From Agrilutibacter niabensis (lineage in GTDB: Bacteria; Pseudomonadota; Gammaproteobacteria; Xanthomonadales; Xanthomonadaceae), in NCBI RefSeq assembly GCF_042657165.1, contig NZ_JBHSNJ010000012.1:434001-498000 (forward strand): 64,000 bases of DNA, read 5' to 3'. The notes under the pieces were generated by a model. The model did not search any database. It was not told where the DNA came from and saw only the letters and a list, made by a program, of their open reading frames with translations. The position numbers were made by a program, and so were the translations under genes. Below are positions 27,484 to 34,487 of the stretch, piece after piece; within the stretch, counting starts at the first letter, position 1, and each line of letters starts with the position of its first letter.

Positions 27484-28014
27484 ATGCCGCGCAAGATCGC
27501 CACCCGCCGTTCCACCATCCATGGCAACGGCATGTTTGCCGTCGCGCCGATCAGCAAGGGCGAACGGCTGATCGAGTACAAGGGCACGCGCCGCACGCAC
27601 GAGGAAGTGGATGCGGGCGATACCGGCGATGTCGATTCGGGCCATACCTTCCTGTTCACGCTCAACGACGAGTACGTGATCGACGCCAACCATGGCGGCA
27701 ACTCGGCGCGCTGGATCAACCACAGCTGCGATCCCAACTGCGAGGCCGTGCTGGAAGAGGACGACGGCGACGACCGCCGCAAGGACAAGGTCTTCATCGA
27801 GGCCATGCGCGACATCCAGCCGGGCGAGGAGCTGTCTTACAACTACGGCATCCGGCTCGAGGAAAAGCACACCAAGGAGCTGAAGAAGATCTGGGAGTGC
27901 CGTTGCGGTTCCCCGAACTGCACCGGCACGATGCTTCAGCCAAAGAAAGACAAATCAAAGAAAAAGAAGAAAAAGGACAAGAAGAAAAAGAAGGCCAAGG
28001 GCAAGAAGGACTGA
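27484..28014 (+). CDS. SET-domain protein lysine methyltransferase with lysine-rich tail
   Basis: A 176-residue protein with a complete SET domain: SAM-binding GNGMFAV at 14-20, the catalytic NHSCDPNC at 79-86 and YNYG at 119-122. A post-SET zinc motif C-x-C-x4-C at C139, C141 and C146, with C82, matches the canonical zinc site. The last 24 residues (153-176) are almost all lysine, with aspartate. SET proteins transfer methyl groups from SAM to lysine. Bacterial members exist, but targets are mostly unknown; the lysine tail could be a substrate or bind nucleic acid. It diverges from sufR. Confidence 0.92.
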   Translation: MPRKIATRRSTIHGNGMFAVAPISKGERLIEYKGTRRTHEEVDAGDTGDVDSGHTFLFTLNDEYVIDANHGGNSARWINHSCDPNCEAVLEEDDGDDRRKDKVFIEAMRDIQPGEELSYNYGIRLEEKHTKELKKIWECRCGSPNCTGTMLQPKKDKSKKKKKKDKKKKKAKGKKD

Positions 28015-28041
28015 AATCCATCCTTCGACCTCGACCTGTCG

Positions 28042-28070
28042 GCGCCGGGCTTGTCCCGGCGCTTCTTTTT
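28042..28070 (+). terminator. intrinsic terminator after the SET gene
   Basis: GCGCCGGG, a CTTGT loop and CCCGGCGC form an 8-bp stem followed by TTCTTTTT, 28 bases after the SET stop codon. The rest of the gap to 28307 shows only a short upstream leader and no other clear site. Confidence 0.8.
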
Positions 28071-28307
28071 CAGGGCATCTGCGCCATGTGGACACCTGGT
28101 CCGCCACGGCACCCAGGTCGGCGGGGAAGCCACGAAACTGAACAACTCGTCACGATGCGCCGCATAGGCAATTGGTTGGCATGACTTCCGCCATGCGGTG
28201 AATGCCCGATTCGGCAATACCCTGCCGGCCAATCGCGCGGCCGCCGGATGCGGCCGCTTGCGGCGTGAAGAGAGCACGCCGCATCTCGCCACACCTTCGG
28301 AACCCCC

Positions 28308-30626
28308 ATGCGTGCAACGCTGACCACCGCCATCCTGGCCGCGCTCGCCGCGCCATCCGCTTTCGCCGCCGTCGAAGTCGACGGCCGCATCGACCCCGCC
28401 GAATGGCAGGGCGCGCAACACGTCACCGACTTCCGCCTGACCCAGCCGCTGTCGCGCGCGCCGGCGCCGCAGCCGACCGAGGCGTGGATCCTCGCCACCG
28501 AGGAAGGCCTGGCGATCGCCTTCCGCAACCTGCAGTCGCCCCAGTTCCCGCGTACGCGCCAGCGGCTGCAGCGCGACGAGAGCGCGCAGGTCGATCGCGT
28601 GAACCTGTACATCGACTTCGATGGCGATGGGCGCATGGGCTACAACTTCACCGTGCTGCTGTCCAACAGCATCCAGGACGCCACCATCACCAGCGAGAAC
28701 CAGTTCAACACCGACTGGGACGGCGACTGGCGCCACGCGACCAGCGAGGACGAGGCCGGCTGGTCGGCGGAGATGCTGATCCCCTGGCATGTCGCGCCCA
28801 TGCGCGAAATCACCAATGGCAATGGCACGCGCACGCTCGGTATCCAGCTCGACCGCGTGATCGGCGCTACCGGCGAGCGCGCCTCCTGGCCCGCGGTGAG
28901 CTACCAGGAAAGCCGCTACCTGACCGCGTTCAACAAGATCGAGGTGCCGGCGTTCAGCCAGTCGCTGCTCGCCATCACCCCGTATACGTCGGCCGTCTAC
29001 GACAACGTCGCCAACAAGTCCGACTTCGATGCCGGCTTCGACATCTTCTGGAAGCCAAACGGGCGCTTCCAGCTCAGCGGGACGGTCAATCCGGACTTCG
29101 GCCAGGTCGAGAGCGACCAGCTGGTGGTGAATTTCAGCGCGCAGGAGACCTTCTTCAGCGACAAGCGGCCGTTCTTCACCGAGAACCAGAGTTACTTCGA
29201 CGTGCCCTTCGGTGGCCTCAACGGAGGCAACCGGCTCATCTACACCCGCCGCATCGGCGGGACCTCGGACGATGGTAATAGCGCGGGCGACGTCACCGCA
29301 GCGGCCAAGCTCAATGGCAGCCTGGGCGCGCTGAACTACGGCGTGTTCGCGGCCGCGGAGGGTGGCGAGATCGGCCGCGACTTCTATGCTGTGCGCACCT
29401 CGCGCGATGGCGACAAGCAGGGCGTCGGCGCGATGGTCACGCGCGTGCAGCGTCCGTGCTACGCCCTGGACGGCGACACGGGCGAGTGCCTGGAGCGAGC
29501 CGCCAACGTGTACGAGGTCGACCATCGCTGGACGCCCAGTCCGGCCTGGTCGATCCGCACGACGCTGGTGGGCTCGGACGTCACCGGGGTGGGTACGGAT
29601 GCGTTCAACCGCCCGGACCTCGGCGAGACCGGCGCCGATACCGGCGGCCAGATGCGCATCGACTGGGACATGGGCGAAGGCTGGCGCCAGCAGCTCTACA
29701 TGCTCCACCTGGGCGACAAGCTGCAGCTCAACGATTTCGGCTTCCTCGAGCGCAACAACTTCAACTACGCGCGCTACGACCTGGCGCGCCGCTTCACCGA
29801 CAAGCCGGAGACGTCGCAGTACAGCGCGGTGGACTGGCACTGGGCGGTGTCGCGGCGCTACACCGACCACGGGGTGCACATCGCCGATGCCGCCGCGATG
29901 AACCGCAGCGGCCAGCTGCGCGACGGCGGCAACGATTTCATGGAGATCGCCTCGTGGTCGTCGGGCCACGACGACCGCATCCTGCGCGGCAACGGCATCG
30001 TGGACATGCCGGCCAAGTACTTCCTGTTCTACGAGCGCAACCGCCCGCGCCAGGGCGATGGCCACTGGAGTTTCTACGGCAACCTCCGCCTGGCGTCCGA
30101 GGGCCTGGACACGCCGGACAAGGTCTCGGTGCAGCTGGACCTGGAGCCGACCTACCACGTCAACGACCGGCTCAGCTTCTTCACCGCCTGGTACTTCGAG
30201 CAGAACCCCGACTGGCTGCTCTGGCGTGGCGGCAACGTGCTGGGAACGTTCGATGAGGACATGGTCCTGCTCAACGCCGGCAGCGTGTGGCTGATCAACG
30301 ACAGGCACGAGCTGCGCGTGCGCCTGGAGGCGATCGGCCTGGATGCCCAGGCTCGGCAGCGATGGGAAGTGGCGGCCGACGGCACGCCGGTGGCATCCGA
30401 CGAGGAAATGCCGGACATCGGACTGCGCAACCTCGGTTTCCAGATCCGCTACCGCTACGAGCTGGCGCCGCTGTCGTACCTGTACATCGCCTACGTGCGC
30501 GGTGGCGATTTCTACGAAGAGCTGGTGAACGGCGACTTCCGCGCCCGCGACCAGTTCCAGGATGCGTTCGACCTGCGCGACAGCGAGCAGCTGCTGGTGA
30601 AGCTGTCGTACCGCTTCGAGCTGTGA
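28308..30626 (+). CDS. DUF5916-type exported protein with CBM9-like N-terminal domain
   Basis: A 772-residue exported protein. Signal peptide residues 1-20 (ending SAFA); a carbohydrate-binding-module-9-like beta sandwich at about 22-200 (VDGRIDPAEWQGA, VNLYIDFDGDGRMGY); then a long beta-rich region that looks like an outer-membrane barrel with many aromatic strands and a final VKLSYRFEL. The FNKIEV...TPYTSAVY and PFFTENQSYFDV motifs are typical of DUF5916. The role is unknown; an outer-membrane protein for binding glycans or peptides is possible. It ends just before the 21-base periodic array. Confidence 0.8.
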   Translation: MRATLTTAILAALAAPSAFAAVEVDGRIDPAEWQGAQHVTDFRLTQPLSRAPAPQPTEAWILATEEGLAIAFRNLQSPQFPRTRQRLQRDESAQVDRVNLYIDFDGDGRMGYNFTVLLSNSIQDATITSENQFNTDWDGDWRHATSEDEAGWSAEMLIPWHVAPMREITNGNGTRTLGIQLDRVIGATGERASWPAVSYQESRYLTAFNKIEVPAFSQSLLAITPYTSAVYDNVANKSDFDAGFDIFWKPNGRFQLSGTVNPDFGQVESDQLVVNFSAQETFFSDKRPFFTENQSYFDVPFGGLNGGNRLIYTRRIGGTSDDGNSAGDVTAAAKLNGSLGALNYGVFAAAEGGEIGRDFYAVRTSRDGDKQGVGAMVTRVQRPCYALDGDTGECLERAANVYEVDHRWTPSPAWSIRTTLVGSDVTGVGTDAFNRPDLGETGADTGGQMRIDWDMGEGWRQQLYMLHLGDKLQLNDFGFLERNNFNYARYDLARRFTDKPETSQYSAVDWHWAVSRRYTDHGVHIADAAAMNRSGQLRDGGNDFMEIASWSSGHDDRILRGNGIVDMPAKYFLFYERNRPRQGDGHWSFYGNLRLASEGLDTPDKVSVQLDLEPTYHVNDRLSFFTAWYFEQNPDWLLWRGGNVLGTFDEDMVLLNAGSVWLINDRHELRVRLEAIGLDAQARQRWEVAADGTPVASDEEMPDIGLRNLGFQIRYRYELAPLSYLYIAYVRGGDFYEELVNGDFRARDQFQDAFDLRDSEQLLVKLSYRFEL

Positions 30627-30676
30627 GCGAGGGGCGGGGCGGCCGGCACGTGCCCCGCCACCCTCCGGATATCGGT

Positions 30677-31024
30677 CGAACCGATGCGCCTCCCCGGCGA
30701 GGCCTCGCAGCTCGGACGCGAGACTTCTGGCCTCGTGCGCGAGCCGGATAGCCTCGCCCGCGAGGCCCTGCAGTCCCAGGCGCGAGGCTTTTTGGCGCGC
30801 GCTCGAGCCCGTGAGCTTCAACGCTCGAGGCTTCCTGCTTCGTGCGCGACCCGAATTGCCTCGCCGTCGAGGCCTGACAGCCTCGGCTGCGAGGCTTTTT
30901 GCCGCGCGATCGAGGCAGGGAGCCGCGCGGGTCGAGGCTTTCTGCCTCGTGCGTGGGGCTTCAGGGCTCAAGGGCCGAGCGTTTTGCCTCGTCGCCGGGG
31001 CGGCACGGCCTCACGCGCCGGGCG
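30677..31024. repeat. degenerate array of about 16 units with a 21-22 base period
   Basis: Units begin (mostly with CGAG or CGA) at 30677, 30698, 30719, 30740, 30761, 30783, 30804, 30826, 30847, 30868, 30890, 30911, 30933, 30954, 30976, 30996 and a partial one near 31019. Steps are 21 or 22 bases, except the last two. The consensus is CGAGGC, a 5-6 base middle, GCCTCG, then a 3-4 base linker. Best copies are 30933-30949 and 30868-30885, both perfect dyads. It fills the gap between the convergent DUF5916 and PIN genes. Middles vary and fall into pyrimidine-rich and mixed types. It is non-coding: the 22-base steps shift frame. No repeat family is recognised. Confidence 0.85.
30880..30900 (+). 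terminator. terminator-like hairpin inside the periodic array
   Basis: GCCTCG (30880-30885), GCTG, CGAGGC (30890-30895) and five T form the shape of an intrinsic terminator at the junction of two array units. Other junctions keep parts of this pattern. It could end transcription from the DUF5916 gene, 254 bases upstream. Confidence 0.45.
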
Positions 31025-31063
31025 TTTGCTCCGCCGGTGTCGCCGTGCCGGGCGCGAGCCGCC

Positions 31064-31519
31064 TTACGGCGCCTGTCCTGCCGTCCACTCCTGCGGCGTC
31101 AGGATGGCGAACCAACCTTCGCGCGTGGTGCGTCGGCCCAGCGCCAGCAGGTGGTCGTCGCGCGTGAGCAGCCAGCGCGCACCGGAACGCAGCGCGAGCT
31201 CGAGGAACTTCTGGTCGTCCGGGTCCCGGCATCGCGGCAGGCGCCGCGCATCGGCGGGAGTAGCGAGCGCGCCCTCATCGCAAGAAGTCGTCAGCCGGTC
31301 GAACTCGGCCAGTGCCGCGGACTGTCGCGTTTCGGCCAAGGCCAGCGCCGGATAGGCGAGCACGCGCCGCCATTCCTCGCGGCAGGGCGCGTCCGTCATC
31401 GCTTCGATTTCACCGCTGCGCATCGCGTCGCGCAGCCGGGCGGTGCGCGGATCGTCGAACACGAACAGATCCAGGCACACGTTGGTGTCCAGCACGATGC
31501 GTGGGATCGATCCGCTCAT
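31064..31519 (-). CDS. PIN-domain protein (putative RNase)
   Basis: A 151-residue single-domain PIN protein. Acidic residues of the metal site are visible: D11 in VLDTNV, glutamates in CREEW near 48, D in CRDPDDQKF near 98, and D in LLTRDDHL near 119. PIN domains cleave single-stranded RNA, often as the toxin of a toxin-antitoxin pair, and this one resembles the TIGR00305-type family. No antitoxin gene is visible next to it; the upstream gene is a lipoprotein. Its 3' end abuts the periodic array, a position worth noting but with no shown link. Confidence 0.85.
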   Translation of the reverse strand: MSGSIPRIVLDTNVCLDLFVFDDPRTARLRDAMRSGEIEAMTDAPCREEWRRVLAYPALALAETRQSAALAEFDRLTTSCDEGALATPADARRLPRCRDPDDQKFLELALRSGARWLLTRDDHLLALGRRTTREGWFAILTPQEWTAGQAP

Positions 31520-31546
31520 CGCGGGGAGCGCCGCATGGCGGATGGG

Positions 31547-32194
31547 CTACGGCTGTACTTCGCGGATGTCCGCCGAACCGATCCGCCATGCGCGCTGCTC
31601 GGGCGTGGCGCCGTCGACGACCGCGCGGCGCAGCGTGTAGGCGCCCACGTACCTGCGCTGGCTGCCGTCGCGCTGGGTGGCGACGATGGCGACGGGCACC
31701 TCGACATAGCGCGAACCGGCCGCGGCACCGACGTTGCCCGGCGGCTGCATGTCCACCGAGATGCCGGTGATATCGGCGAAGCCCGCGGCGAACTGCTGTG
31801 GCGATTGCCCGCTGGAGCTCCCGCCGTCGGACCACAGGGCGTAGGCGCGGCCGAAGTCGCCGCTGTTGATCGCGCCGTAGTAGTCGCGGATCACGGCGAC
31901 GGCGTCTTCGACCGTGGGTTCCGCCGTGGCGACGGCTTCCCCCGGCGCGGCTTCGGGCAGCAGCGGATTGCCGTTCTCGTCCACCGGTACGTCGGGCGTC
32001 TCGGCTACCGGCGGACCGACCGGCCCCGGACCGGGCTGGTCGGGCATGCCGGTCACGCCCCCGGACGTGCCTGCGGGAGCAGGCAACTGCTCGCCCGGAC
32101 TTCCGCCGGCGGCGGTCCGCTTGTTTTCGTCCTTGCCACAGGCGGTGGCCAGGAGCGCGGCGAAGAGGAGGGCGGTGATGGAGAGATGGCGCAT
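31547..32194 (-). CDS. proline/glycine-rich lipoprotein with NTF2-like domain
   Basis: A 215-residue lipoprotein. The signal and lipobox LLATAC place the lipidated cysteine at about residue 18. A low-complexity linker rich in P, G, A and E follows (about 25-85). Then comes a C-terminal fold with YYGAINSGDFGRAYALWSDGGSS and VAIVATQRDGSQRRYVGAYTLRR, which resembles an NTF2-like or DUF4864-type domain. Function unknown. The ATG at 32194 gives the signal peptide; a longer upstream frame overlaps the next gene. It reads on the same strand as the DUF1439 gene, 28 bases downstream of it. Confidence 0.78.
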   Translation of the reverse strand: MRHLSITALLFAALLATACGKDENKRTAAGGSPGEQLPAPAGTSGGVTGMPDQPGPGPVGPPVAETPDVPVDENGNPLLPEAAPGEAVATAEPTVEDAVAVIRDYYGAINSGDFGRAYALWSDGGSSSGQSPQQFAAGFADITGISVDMQPPGNVGAAAGSRYVEVPVAIVATQRDGSQRRYVGAYTLRRAVVDGATPEQRAWRIGSADIREVQP

Positions 32195-32222
32195 GGATGT
32201 CGGTGGGTTCTTTGGCCGGTGA

Positions 32223-32798
32223 TCAGTTGTCGCCCAGGCGCACCACGACCTGGCCGTTCTCGATGTCAGTGCGGCCGATGCGGCGCGAACCGAGGCGGTC
32301 GAGCAGGCTGTTGTCGAAGCGGTAGACGGGTTCGTCGCGCGCATAACCGGCGAGCCAGTTGTTGAGCAGGCCGCGCGCGGAACTGTTCATCACTCCGCCG
32401 AGCGAGGGCACGTCGACTTGTTCGATCGTCGGCTCCTGCAGGTGCAGGCCTCGCGTGGTCGGGTCATAGCGCAGCGCGCTGGTCAGGGCGAAGTGGCCGC
32501 TGGGCCGGCTGCTGTCGCTGCCGAGCGCGCCGATGCCGAGGTCGAAGTCCAGGCGCAGGCGATTGCTGCCCTGCGGGATCGACAGGTGCGGATTGAGCAG
32601 CGTCATCGAGACCAGTCCGCCGAGCTTGTCGTAGTGCTTGGGGAAATTGCGATCGAGCGATTGCTGCAACTGCGGCTGGGTGAAGTTGACCTGGTTGCCC
32701 AGCAGTGCGGTAACCGCATTGAGCGTGGAGCAACCGGCCAGGGCGAGGCCGGTGGCGAGGGCGAGGGCAGCAGCGATGAAATGGCGGCGCGGGGTCAT
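32223..32798 (-). CDS. DUF1439 (YceB-like) lipoprotein
   Basis: A 191-residue lipoprotein with the signal MTPRRHFIAAALALATGLALAGC, where cysteine 23 is the lipidation site (LALAGC). The mature part matches the DUF1439/YceB type with FTQPQLQQSLDRNFPKHY and LDFDLGIGALG, a lipid-binding-like TULIP-type fold. Members are periplasmic-facing lipoproteins of unknown role. It precedes the P/G-rich lipoprotein on the same strand. Confidence 0.85.
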   Translation of the reverse strand: MTPRRHFIAAALALATGLALAGCSTLNAVTALLGNQVNFTQPQLQQSLDRNFPKHYDKLGGLVSMTLLNPHLSIPQGSNRLRLDFDLGIGALGSDSSRPSGHFALTSALRYDPTTRGLHLQEPTIEQVDVPSLGGVMNSSARGLLNNWLAGYARDEPVYRFDNSLLDRLGSRRIGRTDIENGQVVVRLGDN

Positions 32799-32873
32799 CA
32801 GGCGTTTTCCATGGAATGGTTGGATGGCCGGACCTTACCCGCGCCGCTTTGCACCGGAAGTGAACTGCCGGAT

Positions 32874-33290
32874 TCAGCCGCTGGCGCGCGGATTGAGGTA
32901 GGCCACCAGCACGCCCAGCACCACCATGCGCACACTGTCGAAGACCAGTTGCTTGTGGACAAGTGCGGCGGGCATGTTCGTCACCACCCAGTAGATAAGG
33001 AACTGCGGGATCACGGTCAGGAAGGCGACGGCAATGCCGAAGCGCACGCCCTGTCCCAGCGTCGCCTTCGCACCGATGCCCTGCCGGTAGATCCAGGTCA
33101 TGGCGAAGCCGATGCAGGCATCGGCCAGCAACATCCAATGCATCATCCCGTTGGCCTGCTCCGGAGTGCGCATCACCGTGCCCACCAGGGCCGTGTAGTC
33201 GTTCGCCAGCAATACGCCGTGCACGACGAAGCCGAGCAGTGCCGTGGCGATGGTCATCACCACGCCGGAAATCCAGAAACGCTTGTCCAT
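32874..33290 (-). CDS. four-helix membrane protein of unknown function
   Basis: A 138-residue protein with four predicted membrane segments at about residues 8-28, 50-67, 82-104 and 117-134. The loops are short and the N-terminus MDKRFWISGVVM is positively charged. The sequence looks like conserved xanthomonad membrane proteins without a named family. There are no transport or enzyme motifs. It is followed by the DUF1439 gene after 75 bases and may share its transcript. Confidence 0.7.
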   Translation of the reverse strand: MDKRFWISGVVMTIATALLGFVVHGVLLANDYTALVGTVMRTPEQANGMMHWMLLADACIGFAMTWIYRQGIGAKATLGQGVRFGIAVAFLTVIPQFLIYWVVTNMPAALVHKQLVFDSVRMVVLGVLVAYLNPRASG

Positions 33291-33407
33291 GAAGCCCCCT
33301 TGATGATGGACAGGTCCGATGTGGACGGGTCCGATACGGAACGATGCCGGCAGGTGGGGGAGCTGGCGACCGCGCGATCCTAGCGCAGCCGCGCGTGCGG
33401 CGAGAAC

Positions 33408-34046
33408 TCAGCTGCGTTGCTGCAGCGCCAGGCGCAGGCCCAGGCCGATGAAGAACGTCCCCAGTGCGCGTTGCCGCCAGAGCGCGAAGCGGCCGTTGCC
33501 GCGCAGGCGGCGGCCGAACCGGCCGATCATGGTGCTCAGCACCGCACTGTTGGTGAAGCCGATCACCGACAAGAGCGCACCCAGCACCAGGAACTGCAGC
33601 CACACCAGCCCACGCTCGGGGTGCACGAACTGCGGCAGGAAGGCGAGGAAGAACAACGCGACCTTGGGATTGAGCACGCCGGTGACCACCGAGCGCCAGT
33701 AAACGCCGCCGGTATCACGCGCCGGCGCGGGATGCGGGTCATCCGACGGCGGCGTGCCCGTGCGCCACGCCTTGATGCCCAGCCAGACGAGGTAGACCGC
33801 GCCGGCGTACTTGAGCACCTCGAACGCGAGCGAAGACGTCGCCAGCACCGCCGACAGGCCCAGTCCCGCGGCGAGCGCGTGGATCAGGGTGGCGGTTTCC
33901 AGCCCTAGTCCCGCACGCAACCCGCGCGCGGTGCCGCCCGCGACGGTCTGCGCGACGATCCACGCGGTACCGGGGCCGGGAATGACCACAAGCACCACGG
34001 CGGTGGCGAGATAGGCGAGCAGGGTGGGGGTATCGAACAGCGGCAT
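33408..34046 (-). CDS. LysE/RhtB-family amino acid exporter
   Basis: A 212-residue exporter with about six membrane segments. The family mark VVLVVIPGPGTAWIVAQTVAGG is at the N-terminus (residues about 14-35), followed by LGLETATLIHALAAGLGLSA and GVLNPKVALFFLAFLPQFV. LysE/RhtB proteins export amino acids or related metabolites by proton exchange. The ATG at 34046 (MPLFDT) is preferred to the one at 34055. Substrate not assigned. Confidence 0.9.
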   Translation of the reverse strand: MPLFDTPTLLAYLATAVVLVVIPGPGTAWIVAQTVAGGTARGLRAGLGLETATLIHALAAGLGLSAVLATSSLAFEVLKYAGAVYLVWLGIKAWRTGTPPSDDPHPAPARDTGGVYWRSVVTGVLNPKVALFFLAFLPQFVHPERGLVWLQFLVLGALLSVIGFTNSAVLSTMIGRFGRRLRGNGRFALWRQRALGTFFIGLGLRLALQQRS

Positions 34047-34180
34047 GGCGCCCATTATCGCGGCTCATGTCGCCGCCGTGACGCGTGCGTGCATAACGCT
34101 GTGGCGCGTCCGCGGTTCATGCCGCGGTTGTCATCGGGTGCTTCGCGCCGGTGCCGGGACTTCGCCGCCCGGCGTCTGGC

Positions 34181-34318
34181 CTACAGGTGGCCCGGCAGCA
34201 GGCCCATGTTGTTGCCCATCACTGCCCAGGCGACGGCAGCGAGCAAAGCGAATCCGAGCATGGCCCGGGCGACACGTTCGAGCCGGTCACGGGACCGGGT
34301 TGGCTTGCCAGCATTCAT
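34181..34318 (-). CDS. small DUF2892/YgaP-like membrane protein
   Basis: A 45-residue protein: basic N-terminus (MNAGKPTRSRDRLERVAR) and one membrane segment (AMLGFALLAAVAWAVMG) with a GLLPGHL end. The pattern resembles the DUF2892/YgaP C-terminal type, though short. The start at 34318 lies just after a GGGGGG ribosome-binding stretch that is inside a hairpin. Coding status is moderate; it rests on the membrane-protein pattern and basic start. Confidence 0.5.
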   Translation of the reverse strand: MNAGKPTRSRDRLERVARAMLGFALLAAVAWAVMGNNMGLLPGHL

Positions 34319-34326
34319 GGTGGTTA

Positions 34327-34345
34327 CCCCCCTGTTGCAGGGGGG
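34327..34345 (-). promoter_or_regulatory. hairpin that sequesters the ribosome-binding site of the small membrane protein
   Basis: CCCCCCTG, TTG and CAGGGGGG form an 8-bp stem with a three-base loop. On the minus strand the second arm is the G-run that would serve as the ribosome-binding site about eight bases before the ATG at 34318. Opening of the hairpin could be needed for translation. Confidence 0.4.
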
Positions 34346-34487
34346 ATGAAACGCCTGAAATTGCCGGCGGTCTGCGATGCCGGTCACAAGGCGGCGCACT
34401 CTGCCATCGTGTCCCCGGACCGCTGGGGAAAAGCGTGAGAGCGGTCGGTGTTCACCTGCGTGAAAGCGGCCGCAGATCTTCCCGGAT

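Noticed and set aside
27936..30971. 1011-codon open frame on the minus strand
   Set aside because: It is the complement of the DUF5916 gene and the SET gene end, with no start signal and Arg/Val/His-rich low-complexity content typical of GC-rich antisense frames.
30677..31024. The array as a CRISPR or TIGR-type guide array
   Set aside because: Repeats are too degenerate and the variable parts only 5-6 bases, with no spacers of guide length. No cas genes or Nop-domain protein are nearby.
30684..31355. Heptad-repeat protein encoded by the array (plus strand)
   Set aside because: The 22-base steps shift frame between units, so the periodicity is not kept in the peptide. No ribosome-binding site or conserved residues are seen.
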